DNA of 64,000 bases, taken from Lumbricus terrestris. Its lineage: Eukaryota; Annelida; Clitellata; Crassiclitellata; Lumbricidae. Position 1 is the stretch's first letter; the number at the start of each line of letters is the position of its first letter. Location: positions 21,560,830-21,624,829 of the forward strand of contig OX457039.1 in assembly GCA_949752735.1 (NCBI GenBank). The letters are read 5' to 3'. A model generated the notes under the pieces. It was not told the DNA's origin. It searched no databases and was given only the letters and a program-made list of their open reading frames with translations. A program made the position numbers and the translations under genes. Below, one piece after another: positions 22,985 through 34,969 of this stretch.

Positions 22985-25518
22985 TAGGGCGCCCGTTAAG
23001 CCAATGAGAAAATTTTAAATTCGTAATTTTCTACACGGTACCCTCTGAAGTTGTTACACCTGGTCTGTGAAATAACAGAGTGAAATTGCAGAATTTTATG
23101 TTAATATTTACTGGGAGCTCAACATGACTAAAGTTTATGCTATATCGCAATCTTTCGTACCTTTTCCAGTTTCGTTGTTTACAGCATTTTGTTTCACATT
23201 GCACATGTTACTTAGGCCTACTATGTTGTTATTATTCTATTTAGACTTATTAATGTGTTTAATATTACTGCTGCTCTCTCAGTCAACAGTTTATCCTTGG
23301 ATTGTTTCAGCTAGTTCATGTATAAAAATGAGTCCTTGTCATTACAAAATCACAACAAACAGCTAAGGTTTTAATCTTAATTTAAAAATAACTGGGCCTG
23401 CTAAAAAACCACAAGAAGCACTAAGTTGTAAAGAAATTACATTTAAAGAGAACAGAAAAATGTAATATTCACAAAAGGTTACTGTTTGTAGATTTTAGCT
23501 TATTATGGTCAATGTCCATACAGTACTCACAAACAGAGTAAAATTGCTATATCTATTAATTGTGCAATTAGCATTCTGAAATCTGCACCATCACTTTCAT
23601 TTAGCTGCAACATGTTCCTTTTGTTAAAAAATATGCAATCCTTTTTTATTTAGTGTGCACACTGTTCTGCGCAATTGGGGTAATGATGCAGTAACTGTTG
23701 TATTTAGTGTGTCAATGTTATAGTTGTCATACTAAAGCAGCTGCAGTATATCTAAATCACTGAAAGTGCTTTCAGTTTTTTGGATTTAAAATCTTAGATT
23801 GATTAGTTAATTACCAATAGAAAGTATGTCAGAAGTAGCTGCTTCACGACTTGTAACAGTCACACGTATAGTTCCGCTGACATTTGGTTGATTGATACGG
23901 TATCAGAAGAAATACATGTGGAAGCAAGCTTCCAACTTACAATCAGGTGTTGTCTGTCTTTTTCCATCGGCACAAGATTCTCGCTAAGACAGTCAGAGAC
24001 AGTTCAAGGTCTGTTGTACATGAAGTTCTTCACATTTGGTCAATGGCCCGTATCCCAACAACACTTGATAGGAATGCCATTGAAAAGTTGGAGGACATGT
24101 TTTATAGATGGAAGAAACTGAATAAGAACATGCATTGCAGAACTGAGCTAATGAAAGTACTATGATCGGAGATTTGGAAAAACTTTTGACATGTCACATA
24201 CAGATGCTATGTCAATGACCACCATTGCTGAAGACAGGTTTTTCTTGGATGACCAACACTGTCCACGCATAGGCTAAATGGGTGGTGTAGACACAGCTCT
24301 GGCTAGAACAGAGGGCAGAAAGTTAAAGAGATTGAAGTGTGAGCATTATCTCAGAAGTAAAGAAGATGACAGAAAGAGAGCGAATATCACAGTTCAGAAA
24401 GATGATGAATTGACTTCAGAAGAATTGGCCACTATGGCTGCTAAAGTTGAGTCTTATCTAGAACCACGCTGCTCACATAGAGCTACCAAACGAGGGTCGG
24501 TGCCTGTTGTAACAGCAGAATTAAGTGCTGCACTTCATCGAGCCAATGTCAGCATCTGCACAGCAACACTTATTCTGGCTGAGACTGCATAGAACCTTGG
24601 ACATGACATGTCTAGTTTCAACGTCAATCCTGAATCCATCAGAACAGCAAGACTAAAGTTTCGTCAACATACCGCTCAGGCTGGAAAAGCCATTTTCGAA
24701 CCGTCCGTACCTCTAGTTGTACATTGGGATGGCAAGATGTTACCAGATATTGCAGGCAATGAGCAGGTTGACGCAGTCTTGGTATCAGGTTTGCATGTGG
24801 AGCAGCCTCTTGACGTGACAAAGCTTCTGGATGGTAGGGGGAAGCAACTAGCAATGCTGCTGTTTCAATGTTGCGAGAGTGGGGAATAGAAAATCTAGTC
24901 GGGGCCATGTGCCTAGACACCCCAGCTTCCAATATGGGCAGACAAAGTGGGGTTTGTGGTGTGAAGATTTTGAGCTAAACAAGAAATATGTTAACAGTCT
25001 AGTCTGGCAGTGGTAAATGGCAGAGTAGAGTGAGCTGTGTAGCTGATATATGACTTCAACACCTCCATTACAACAAGTGATGAACAGAAACAATTTCTCA
25101 AGCCACAGAGCCAAGTGCCCAAAAGCAAGAAAGTCACTACTTGTCGGTGATGATACAACAACAAAATACACTGACAACTAGACCCTAGTGACTTACAGCT
25201 TTAAAACGAAAATAAATGCTGCTATGTACTTTGTTGTAGCAGTATTGTTATTAGTATTCTGAATAGTTCAGTTTTGATTAGCATTTGACAGTGCTGTATT
25301 GATTTTGCATTGAAAATATTTGAATGATAAATAACTGTGAAATAAGTCAGAATAGCATGCTGTCGGATAATATTTCGCTAACTTCACATATGTTGAGCTC
25401 CCTCTAAACATGCATCCAAAATTCTTAAAAAATTACCTGGAACTTCTCTCATGATAGACAACAAAATGAGAGGGTACCACATAAGAAATTCAGAAAATAT
25501 TTTTTAACGGGCACCCTA
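22985..25518 (+). mobile_element. DNA transposon, 8-bp TSD, TAGGGCGCCCGTTAA ends
   Basis: TAGGGCGCCCGTTAA at the left mirrors TTAACGGGCACCCTA at the right, and ATGGACAT is duplicated exactly on both sides (22977-22984, 25519-25526). The following 20 bases (gaaaattttaaattcg versus its inverse) are loosely inverted too. The element is 2,534 bp and holds the broken transposase-like gene at 23880-24960. That makes it a decayed autonomous element rather than a MITE. Confidence 0.75.
23880..24960 (+). pseudogene. decayed transposase-like gene (HWDGK type)
   Basis: Successive plus-strand fragments belong to one protein: VFFHRHKILAKTVRDSS (frame near 23955), DMSHTDAMSMTTIAEDRFFL (near 24190-24250), MGGVDTALARTEGRKLKR (24278) and VVHWDGKMLPDIAGNEQVDA (24715). 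After a frameshift near 24840, EWGIENLVGAMCLDTPASN follows. Stops at 24163-24165, 24274-24276 and 24590-24592 and at least two frameshifts break it. I recall similar HWDGK / FDTTASN proteins as abundant, poorly named ORFs in invertebrate genomes. The D-containing motifs and the position inside a TIR element suggest an RNase H-like transposase, but I cannot name the superfamily. Confidence 0.55.
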
Positions 25519-25526
25519 ATGGACAT

Positions 25527-26154
25527 GACACGTATTTGCATCACTTGTGATCGTAATATTGTTATAGGCCTACATCCTAGATAGGCTAACAGAATTTTCC
25601 GATTTTCACAGCTTCTTTCCATCTATAGGCCTATACTCTATAGTGATATTTTCCCCCTTTCTTTGCTTATCTCATAAACTTAATTCGTCTTTTTGATGCT
25701 CATTTTCATATCAGAGTCCTTTGAGATCTTGTTTATGCCTATATCAACATCAATTTTGTAGCTCCTTCTGAAAACTGCCCGCATTGCCTGCATGCCATTT
25801 GCATGCGAGGCTTAATTCGTCAATCTTCCTCCGATCGACTTTCACACCTTCCTTCACCGCACCATCGGTTCTCAAACTTTATTTTTATTGTAGGCTTTGG
25901 ATCTTGCAACCATTAATATTCATACATTATTTGCTTCAAAATTATAGTAATAGACCTAAACATAGGCTAAATATGTTGCATGCACTATTTAGTATGAGTC
26001 TAACTAGGCCAATATTTTAACCTTAGTATATATAGGCCTAAACTTACATTGTGAAAGAAAGACATGACGACTGACGATGCTGTTACGTTGCAACGTTAAA
26101 AATCATTGCTAATCAAAGAAAGATGGACACATAGCCCATAAACTCTAAGAAAAT
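25527..26154. other. non-coding
   Basis: AT-rich, with scattered TAGGCCTA words. I see no gene and no element ends. Confidence 0.4.
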
Positions 26155-26531
26155 TTATATTTCTATAATTGTTTGCCTACCCCTTACCGGCGCCTGGCGT
26201 ATCCCAGATATAAGCGTACCGCAGCTTGCGAACCTCTGCCCTACGTACACTACTTCTCGTACTAATTCCTCAATGTAGATGTTAAAGAGTATGGCCCTTA
26301 CTTGCCTGACTGCTCTGCCAATTACTCTACAGAAATTTCTCATTCTAGTTTTACTCTGTAGGCTATATACTTTCTGTCCCATGTATGTTGTAGACTAGAG
26401 GTTTCATATATGAGTCTTCTGTCTTTCCACTCGAGATCCATTCTTCTCAAGACATGCATAAATTTCTTCTCATCCACTCGATCTGTTTGTAATCCACAAA
26501 GCACACGTATACGCCTAAATGTTCTGTCCAT
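26155..26531 (-). pseudogene. non-LTR retrotransposon reverse transcriptase fragment
   Basis: The minus strand reads TDRVDEKKFMHVLRRMDLEW then DRRLIYETSSLQHTWDRK and, after a stop and frameshift, IGRAVRQVRAILFNIYIEEL. This is the palm segment of a LINE RT (consensus FDKVDHEKLL...RRI, then G-R-G-VRQG-P--LFNIYIEEL). The catalytic FADD box is lost. It resembles the LINE whose C-terminus sits at 39905-40320. Confidence 0.7.
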
Positions 26532-27705
26532 GCTTGTAATGTTTTAAAGATGATTGACGTGCGCTGTTTAATACTGCATCGCCAATCATCTAACTAAAAC
26601 TATTCTTGGTGGCAGCGGTGTTGGTCCAGTCTCTTCGGTATCGGTAGCGTGGTTCTTTAACGACAATAGATGAGTGGAATAAGACACAGTTGATTTTCCT
26701 TTCTAATTATAGACGTCGCTTAATTATCGTACAGTGTTTTATTTACAATTATTAATATCGGTTTTCATGACGCGTTGTTTAAGTCTTCTTATAGTCTGTT
26801 CCTACACTTCGTTCCTACACTTCGTTCCTACACTCTCTATTGATCACCTAACGTACTGCTTTTCCTAGCAGTCTCATTGGCGCAATCTCTTCCTTGAGAG
26901 CGGGTTCCTCTGCTGATCGTTCTCGCCCTAACGCCTTCTGAGAGTGAATCCCTTTTCGAGTGGATTCCTCTACTGGCCGTTTCGCCCATACGCTTTCCAA
27001 GAGTGAACCCCGACTCCCAATTTCACCCCCTATTTATCCATTCCTTCCAGTTGCCCGTCTCATCCCCTTTCTACCCTTATATGGTCATCTTTCTGTCCAC
27101 CTCTCTACTTGCTCTGCTTTCACTCCTTTTATGGTCATCTTTTACATCCATCCTGGTTCTTCTGCCCTAGGCTATCTGTGCCCAGTCCCCTTGCTATTGC
27201 CCTTCCGCCTGCTGTGGCCTACTGTCTGCTATGAGTCAGTCTGCGTCTTCCAGTCTGCGTCTTTCTGCATCCATATTTATACTATATATATATTAGCTTA
27301 GAGTCCTTTAAGTTTCTAGTTTTCCCTATTCTAAATATAATGTTTAGTTTCATACATATAAAAATTCTCTACGCAGTGTTCGGTTGCCTATACATTATTC
27401 GCATCAGTCTCTCATAACCCAGTCCCCTCTTCCATTACAATGCTATAAATTACTTTCCGCCACTATGACATACCCGGTACCATCAAAGCTCCAATTGCAT
27501 CTCTTGCGCCCTTCCCTTCTGAAACCATATTGGTATACTGACCGCACTGTAGGCTAATCATATTGCTTTCACCCTAGACTGCATTCTCTTTGCGAGAACT
27601 CTTAGGAGTCAGGACAATTATTTTGGATGCATATGTGAGCACTGCAGAGTAGACGAATAGTTCTGTGGTCTGTATTCATTAATGGGGCCTATATTATTAT
27701 CATAA
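26532..27705. other. non-coding, CT-rich on the plus strand
   Basis: CTTCGTTCCTACA is repeated three times near 26810. The plus strand is pyrimidine-rich through 26860-27290, with repeated 'ctctgctgatcgtt'-like words. A 113-codon frame at 26960 (Pro/Leu-rich) follows this skew and is not convincing. No gene is supported. Confidence 0.4.
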
Positions 27706-28674
27706 GGGGTCATTGCATAATTACGTAACGCTCGAGGGTGGGTGGGTGGGGTCACTGAAAACGTTACGAAACGTTACGGGGGTGGGTGGGTGGGGCAAGC
27801 TGAACGTTACGTAACGCCTTGAAAAAATTATTAATGAATATTAAATTACCATGGAATGACCCTTTAAACAAATGATGTGATCGATGTTTAAACTTCGTGG
27901 CATTGATTTAAAACGTAACCGAAGTAGGTCTATATAGCCTATCTGAGAAGATAGGCAGCAGACGCCAGTTACATGCCAGGTCAACATATCTGTGCTTCCG
28001 TTTGTACAAACCGAAAACCGCTGTTCGAATTGCTTGGATTTGTGATAGTTTTACCAACGCAACAACGTGGTAGGCCTATTTTCGCTTTGATTCCTGACAT
28101 CAAAGATTCGAACCATTTTGAAGCATATTTTACTTAGTGGACACGAATCTCAAACATTTTAAATTCATGCTCGACAGAACTCATCAATATTTCCATAACA
28201 ATTATCGAAGTGTCGGATCCAGACTAAGCAAATAATTAGGCCTAGTTCATCTTAATTTTGATTAATTAGCCTATTAAGGAGCAATTGAGTCCGTGAAACC
28301 TTTCAGTCTATAGTGTCTAAAATTTTATTCTTAAGATAGGCCTAAAATTTAAGAAAATTGCAGTTCAGGTTGAGGATCATTTATGTAAATAAAACATTCT
28401 GTAGGCTATATCTTAAGCCTATAGTCTACAGTCAAATAATATTTCACTAACTATATTAAATATTTAAATTCGCTATGAAAATATGAATTATATATACGAA
28501 TTTGTATATAGGTCCATGGTAGGCCTAAATCTTAGCTGATTTTTCGCAACAATCGTTACGTAACGCTGGGGAGGGTGGATGGGTGGGTCAAGGGAAGCGT
28601 CACGAAGCGTTACAGGGTGGGTGGGTGGGTCAAAAACGGTCATTTTCGGCGTTACGTAATTATGCAATGACCCC
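27706..28674. mobile_element. Harbinger-like MITE, TAA TSD, G-quadruplex-rich
   Basis: GGGGTCATTGCATAATTACG mirrors CGTAATTATGCAATGACCCC, and TAA flanks both ends (27703-27705, 28675-28677). A 3-bp TAA/TWA duplication is typical of PIF/Harbinger. Near each end there are two runs of GGGTGGGTGGGTGGG type alternating with CGTTACG words. It has no coding capacity. Confidence 0.8.
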
Positions 28675-28677
28675 TAA

Positions 28678-29362
28678 TATATAGCCTAATCATTCATATA
28701 GACTGCGCATAAGCCTATATAATTATGCGTGCACACATGCATACAGGAATTTATGATGGGGGGGGGGGTTTATGGCCTGGCCGGACACCAATCCCAACAG
28801 TATTACAGTAAATTAAAAGGGAATAAAGTAACAAAGGTAATAATACTACAAACACATGTTTTGTTTTTCTTATTTAAGTGGATAAATAACCTTTAAAAAA
28901 CTTTTTCCTAAGCCAATGGAGTGTTTTAACCCCCGAAACCTCTTTGTTTACGCCACTGATAGGCCTATAAATTGTATATGCATGTGTCACAGGGTTGAAA
29001 GTGAGCCGGGTCTGTCCGGGTCGCATTTTCGCGACCTGCCTTTACCGAGTCTTAGGCCTATAACCGGGTCGGATGTTTAACATTTTAGGCCTATGCATTT
29101 ATCAAAAACTCGATACCAATAATTAGGACCCACTAAATTGTTTACATCTATGAATAACGAATACTAAAAAAGGTATTCAGCAAAGATTTTTAAAAATCAT
29201 CAGAAAAAAGTGGATGTCGCCGCTGTCTGCCTCAAACCCGACTCCTTTGTCAAACCACTTTCAACCCTCGTTTAATTTTATGAATAATGCGTGTAGCCTT
29301 AGATAGCATGATGCGCCGTATAACGACTTTTAAGGTCCTACACAACCAGCGCCGCAGCATGC
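28678..29362. other. non-coding
   Basis: The stretch includes a G10 run at about 28759. Words such as 'gttgaaagtgagccgggtc...ctttcaaccctc' at 28993 and 29260 are inverted and may be the ends of another small element. No gene is seen. Confidence 0.35.
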
Positions 29363-29391
29363 GTAGATCGAGTATTCATGACTTGAGGTTT

Positions 29392-29544
29392 AATATTCAC
29401 AAATATTCGAGAATATCAAGATTTATTAATAGCCTATTGGTAAATATTCACAAATATTCGAGAATATCAAGATTTATTAATAGCCTATTGGTAAATATTC
29501 ACAAATATTCGAGAATATCAAGATTTATTAATAGCCTATTGGTA
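29392..29544 (+). repeat. 51-bp tandem repeat, three copies
   Basis: Three near-identical 51-bp units containing AATATTCACAAATATTCGAG and TTATTAATAGCCTATTGG. The period is a multiple of three, so the plus frame reads a repeated 17-residue peptide, which I take to be incidental. Copy 2 of the host element (34185) has one unit, so the array expanded after the copies separated. Confidence 0.85.
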
Positions 29545-29922
29545 AATATTCGCAAATATTCGTTAACGAATTAAAGTGAACCATCGAAACCTTTATGTTC
29601 ACCTTCTGTAGACCTATGTCTCCAGGCATGACATTGCACTCGCATTCAAGGCAGAGCTGAATTAAAATCTGCACTGAGCTTAATATGTTGCAAACGGGAT
29701 AACTTAAGTGTGCATGTAGGCTAATCTTGTAATGTTATTTTCTGCATTGGCATTTATATTTATTCATTTTGCTACAACGATATGAAACTAGTATTGTATC
29801 AATTTACTAGGCTATTATAGGCAGAGTTTATTGATGATTTGCTATTGTTGCCACTTGCCAACTGCCATCTGTGGCTTTGACTGTTTCAGTTGAAGAAGAG
29901 GGTCAGAAGTCAAGACGAAGTC

Positions 29923-30097
29923 CATTGCATAAAGTGTGGGGGGAAAGTGACTGGATGCCCCTTACCTTTCAAAAAGAAGTGCCTGGACGCCCTTACCTTT
30001 CCAGGCGGTGCTGGTCATAAGTGGCAGGACGGCATTCATATTTTAAAATAACTGCATGGACTTCGTCGATGACCGTCCTGCCACACTTTAAGCCCTG
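29923..30097. mobile_element. hAT-like MITE, family C, copy 3
   Basis: The ends are CATTGCATAAAGTGTGGG and CACACTTTAAGCCCTG, with a perfect 8-bp TSD ACGAAGTC (29915-29922, 30098-30105). The collinear copy of the surrounding repeat at about 34600-34610 (gacaaagtgactag) lacks it, giving a natural empty site. Confidence 0.9.
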
Positions 30098-30450
30098 ACG
30101 AAGTCACTAGGCCTACCATTAACTATCGAATGTGATTGAATGCCGCACGGTCACGTTTGCCAGGCCCAGCATCGTACATAGAGACCTTGAAGTTTTTAAC
30201 AAGAAACCTATTAAAGTTACCATCCTTTTACTGATAATTGACTCAATTTTGTACAATTCATTCAGTAAAAGTCAAACATTTTTATAAATAAAAAATTAAG
30301 AATAAAATATTTCTTGCATGAACATAGCCTAATAGCTTACGAATATAGCCTAATATTCGTTGGCAGTTTTAATATTCGTTACGACGTTACCATATTTTGT
30401 AAATATTTGCACATCTTAATATTCGTAATATTCGATTACCGGTACTCGAT

Positions 30451-31133
30451 CTACATGTATGGCTGCAGCTTCTCACAGCGACGTATAATTATATCATTTT
30501 AGGTTAATAATGATTGTGATTACATCCTGAATTGTTTGAAAACTTTTCGACAGATTTGACGAACAACCAAAAATATTAATGCAGTCCTGTAGTCCAATTT
30601 GACTTCAGGGTCAGTAGAACTATTCTCCTAACATCAAATAAGCTTAGGCATACTGACCAGAGCTATTAGTTTTGATCTAAGAAATCAATTTTTTATGAGT
30701 TTATTTTTTTATATTTTCTGTGTTTTTTCCTGTTGTGTTTGCTTCTGTAATAAGCCTACCTTAAAATTGTCATTTTGTTTCTTTGTTTCATAGTTAAGTA
30801 AAATTTGATGCATTCTAATGCTCCCTACGGTTTTACTACTCACTGTTCATTGTCTTATTGCACTTCACAATGGTAATTAGGCCCCTACTCCGGGGATTTT
30901 TGGTGCACCTATATTGCTCCCACGTTGTAATTCTGCCTATATATACTTTTTATGTGAATTTGCTTAATTCTGATTATGTTTATACTTAGCCACATGTATG
31001 TATAATTGTAATGTGATCAAGTGATCAATACAAAAAATGTCTGTTGTCTATAATGTCTATTTAGATAATATTAGCAATTGGTTTGAGATTATGGAAGTTC
31101 TGAGTCTAAATCTAGGCTTGTGTACAAAGATAC
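30451..31133. other. non-coding
   Basis: AT-rich sequence with no gene. It lies downstream (on the minus strand) of the lectin exon, so it may be intron. Confidence 0.35.
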
Positions 31134-31322
31134 CATGATCCGATTTCTGAAGAATGTCGACGATGGCGTTGTGTTGTTGCTCGTTCTCGATGACTGGCAG
31201 ATGCGCCACCTGGTGTCGCTTTCTGCATTCGATGGACGCCTCCTGTCTTGTCTGAAGAATATCCGTCAACAGACTGTAGCACCGATTCAAAGACGCCACA
31301 TATGCGAAGCCCTCTGGACAGT
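31134..31322 (-). CDS. C-type lectin domain exon (partial gene)
   Basis: On the minus strand an acceptor-like TTTTGTTGGCAG ends at 31323 and a GTATCT donor begins at 31133. They bound a 189-base exon in phase 1-1. It encodes CPEGFAYVASLNRCYSL, a TRQEASIEC segment, then AHLPVIENEQQHNAIVDIL. This is the first half of a C-type lectin-like domain: paired cysteines, aromatic residues, the E-A-x-x-C helix and the hydrophobic 'H-L-P-x-I-x-N-x-x-E' strand. The Ca/sugar-binding second half (EPN/QPD, WND) is not in the window and would lie in another exon further down the minus strand. The product is probably secreted or membrane-bound. Confidence 0.55.
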
Positions 31323-31705
31323 CTGCCAACAAAATTATGATCATCAACCCAGCATAGAAGGTACTAGATGCATAGCTTCTAGTACCCTCTACTATCATGC
31401 TTGTGGAAGTTGTGGAAGTAGGTTCACCACGATGTGTGTAGGTCCACAAAGCGTTTGCGCCCACGCATAATACACCAGACTACCTTTCTAACGCAACAAC
31501 TAACTAGAGCCGTATATATATATATATAGTGGAATAGGTCCTATACGGCTCTGCAAAGTCTGCATCGAACCATCTAGGTCGTAACTTGTAGGCCTACCGT
31601 ACGTGAAGTTCCGTTCAAGATCGCGGCGTGCATATTTATTTCAAAAGTAACTACCATAGGCCTATATAATTTTTGAATTTAAAAATAGGATTTGTTGAGT
31701 ACGAT

Positions 31706-33986
31706 CAGTGGCGGTTCTACCGGGGGGGCTGGGGGGGCTACAGCCCCCAGATGGAAAGTTAGCCCCCCCAGTTTTTCCTAGCCCCCATGCACATTTTAGC
31801 CCCCCCAGTTTAACGTTTAGTTAGTTAAACAACACATTGAGTTCAATGTTTCTGGCAACAGAGGTACTTTCCATAGATCAATTGACATGAATGATTTGTA
31901 TGTATATATATATATATATAGGCATTATCACATAATTAATTATTCCATGTACTCCTGAACTGTTGCTACAATCAGAATGCTTGCTCAGATACTAGCACAT
32001 GTCTGTCTATACTATATACTATAATAGCTGTCCTGTGACTACGATGACCCATGGGATGTTTAGGAAGAAAGTGAAGAACAGATTGCAGCTTGAGTGGCAG
32101 AGATTAGGCCATTCCCCCAGCACTTGATGAAAAGTGCTCTGGTGATTCCAGCTTCATTAGCAAAGACGAAGACAGCAGGGTGGGCAGCAGGTCACCACCA
32201 TCAGAAGCATGGATGACCAGACAAGGGCAGGCTAGGTCTCATGATCAGTCTTGTGTGCACTGTGTACTAGAGTGTACACCGCATAAAATTGTGTGAAATT
32301 CTGTTCGCTGAATAGTGTGTAGGCCTACTAGAATCCGTTTGGAGCACGCACAGTCGCGCATACGTTCATTATTGTAAATGGATGAATTCTTTGTGAGAAC
32401 AAAAGGAGAAAAGCTGAAGAGTTAAAGATGAAGTTTTCGACGGCATTGATATAATCCTACGGCAGGTATGTAAACTGGCATGACGAGACCACATGTGATG
32501 GGATGAGTCAAGGGAGAATTAAAGCCTATCAAAGATTGGCAGCAATATATTTAGGCCTACCGAAACTCATGTCTCAGATATTTTTGCGGGAGGGGCAAAC
32601 ACAATGAGTGGTCACTGTTAGGTTTCTGGTAAGAGCTTGAACAATGCAAAACAAGAAATTAAGAACATGAGCATTTTTCAGAAAGGTTTTATTCTAACTC
32701 ATTGTCAATTTCTCAGTTTCACTGTGTATTATTGATGTTATTAAACGCTTTATTGTTAAGAAGTTGCTTAAAAACCAAAAAAATTAATGCAATGACGACA
32801 AAAGTAAGAGTTGAAAAGGTGTAAAATTTTCAGGGTCAATTAAGTGCCCTGGCTCTTGCTCCTACATGTATGGGCTATTGTGCGGGTTCTCATGGCTCAA
32901 AAGTCCTGAGGGCGGTTAAGAGATAATTTCTAACCTGCGAATGGCATAGGCCTACATCGCATGCTTAGTACCGGTAGCGCATGACCTATGGACATCTGTT
33001 GTGGAGCAAGTTTGGCAGTAGCCTATAACCGTCTTCACTGCACTTTAAAGTTTATTTTAATTTTTACAGTCAAGATGCTGCATTTTAAGACAGTCAGGAG
33101 ATATATATATAATATATTTCAAATATATATTTAATTATTCTTCTAAAATGCACTATATTAATTCATCTTGGAGATTTATATAGCGCCCGACAAGCCTACT
33201 ACTCAGGAGCGCTTTCGACCCAAGCCTGGCTGAAAAGAACAGTTTTGAGACTACGATAGAATGCATCCGAGCAAACTCCAGCCACAGACAACTACAGTAA
33301 CCCATTCCATACATCAAATAAAATGTTTGAAATTCGTGTCCATGATACTTTAAAGCACAGTAGGCCTACAACCGTTTTGGGTTTTACTATTGTTTTTTTC
33401 TGGAAAGCTACGTTTATTCTTAAGTTTTATCGCGTTTTCCAGTTTTCTTTATATTTTGCATGCATCCTATATTTTTAGCTTACTGTGCAGGGCTTTTTTA
33501 ACGTGCAGTTCTACACAAAATGTGCAGTCCTAAATGGAATTGTGCAGTTGTAGAAGCACTTCCGTCACGTTCCGTGCAGTTAAAACTAGTAAAAATAGGT
33601 CATTTTCTTCAGATGGGGAATAATTTACCATGGAAGATGAGAAAGGAGAGAAGAGGATGTGCAGTTCTAAAAATTCCTTAAAAACAGCCCTGTAGCTTAG
33701 GCCTAGACCTACTATCTGACAGACAATTGATATAAATTTATTTATTCTTTAAAAAAAATTCATTTATAATTTATAAATAAATTATTATTCTTATTATTTT
33801 AGACCTATGAAATGTCAGCCAGATAATATCAATTTTCATGTTTCTATAATGCTGAAACGGGCGACCGGGGGGTTTGGGGGGGGGGGGGTAAAAAGACTCA
33901 GCAGTATTAACATATACACATTTGAGGAGGGAGGGGCTAAGGCAACTTTTAGCCCCCCCAGTTGAAAAACTCTAGAACCGCCACTG
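31706..33986. mobile_element. hAT-like nonautonomous element, 2.3 kb
   Basis: CAGTGGCGGTTCTACCGGGG mirrors TCTAGAACCGCCACTG, with a perfect 8-bp TSD AGTACGAT (31698-31705, 33987-33994). Subterminal zones carry 'agccccccag' in both orientations. I find no transposase frame. A family A MITE (33488-33692) and a LINE 3' tail word (33175-33235, tatagcgccc...ctcaggagcgc) are nested inside. Confidence 0.85.
33488..33692. mobile_element. hAT-like MITE, family A, copy 2
   Basis: The ends are CAGGGCTTTTTTAACGTGCAG and AAAACAGCCCTG, and it matches 743-951 in inverse orientation. TAGCTTAG follows the right end and TAGCTTAC lies four bases before the left end, so the TSD is probably TAGCTTA(C/G) with slight erosion. 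Confidence 0.7.
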
Positions 33987-34184
33987 AGTACGATGTCGTT
34001 ATAATAGCTGCAATCGATATGGCCTACAATTATTCCGAGACTTGCATGCACTGATCCCGGATTAATTGAATTTAAAACTGATATAAATTGCTGGGAAAGG
34101 ACAAGGAAAGTGTACATCATAACATAGAGATGAATTAGCTGAGGCACAAGGTCTATGAAATGATCGGATAGATAAAGACATAGA

Positions 34185-34945
34185 TTGAGTATTCGTGACT
34201 TTAGGGTTTAATATTCGTAAATATTCGTGAATATTAGGATTTTTTAATATTCGTAAATATTTGTTAACGGGTTTAAGTGAACCATCGAAACTGCAATGTT
34301 AGCCGGTAAGCAGTTTAAGTTTCTGTGTGTCTCCTTGACATTCACTCGCATTCAGGGCAGGGCTGAATTAAAGCGGGATAAGTTTTGCTTGTCATCTAGC
34401 ACTATTATTTCCTGCGTTGGCATTTATATTTACTCATCCTGCTACACTGATATGAAACTACTCCATCAATTTGCAGTTACTATTATAAGCAGTTAAAGTT
34501 TATTTATAATTTAGACTATTGCTGCGGCTACTTGCCAACTGCCATCGGTGGTTCTGCCTCTTTTCAGTTGGGAAGGATAGTCAGAAGTCAGACAAAGTGA
34601 CTAGCATTAAGTATCGAATGTGATATGAATGCCGCATGGCCACACCCAGCAGAGACCTTGACGTTTTTAACAATAAATCTATTAAAGTTATTGTCAGTTA
34701 CCGATATAGGCCTATGTGTAGGCTAATTCAAATTTGTACAATTCATTCATTAAAAGTTAAACATTTTCATAAATAACAAAAATTACAAAATAAGAATTAA
34801 GAATAAAGTATTTTCTTGAAAGAACATAGGCCTACTATTTTACGAATATAATATTCGTTGGCAGTTTTAATATTCGTTAATATTCGTGAATATTTGAAAA
34901 TCTTAATATTCGTTATACCGGTATGCGAATACTGCCAATACTATC
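34185..34945. mobile_element. 'aatattcg' repeat element, copy 2
   Basis: Collinear with 29363-30450 but without the 51-bp expansion and without the MITE. It begins GATTGAGTATTCGTGAC and ends near TTCGTTATACCGGTATGCG. No coding frame is visible. Confidence 0.6.
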
Positions 34946-34969
34946 CATAGAATCAATCTATGGATAAAG

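Larger units (their letters stand above)
29363..30450. mobile_element. 'aatattcg' repeat element, copy 1
   Basis: The element starts GATCGAGTATTCATGACTT and ends near GATTACCGGTACTCGATC, giving a short inverse GATCGAGTA. The core shares long collinear stretches with 34185-34945: GTGAACCATCGAAAC, GGCATTTATATTTA, CCACTTGCCAACTGCCATC and TTCGTTGGCAGTTTTAATAT. It carries a 51-bp tandem array at its left and a MITE insertion in the middle. Confidence 0.6.

Noticed and set aside
24639..25177. Minus-strand ORFs opposite the HWDGK pseudogene
   Set aside because: They have no recognisable motifs and lie antisense to the transposase-like fragments.
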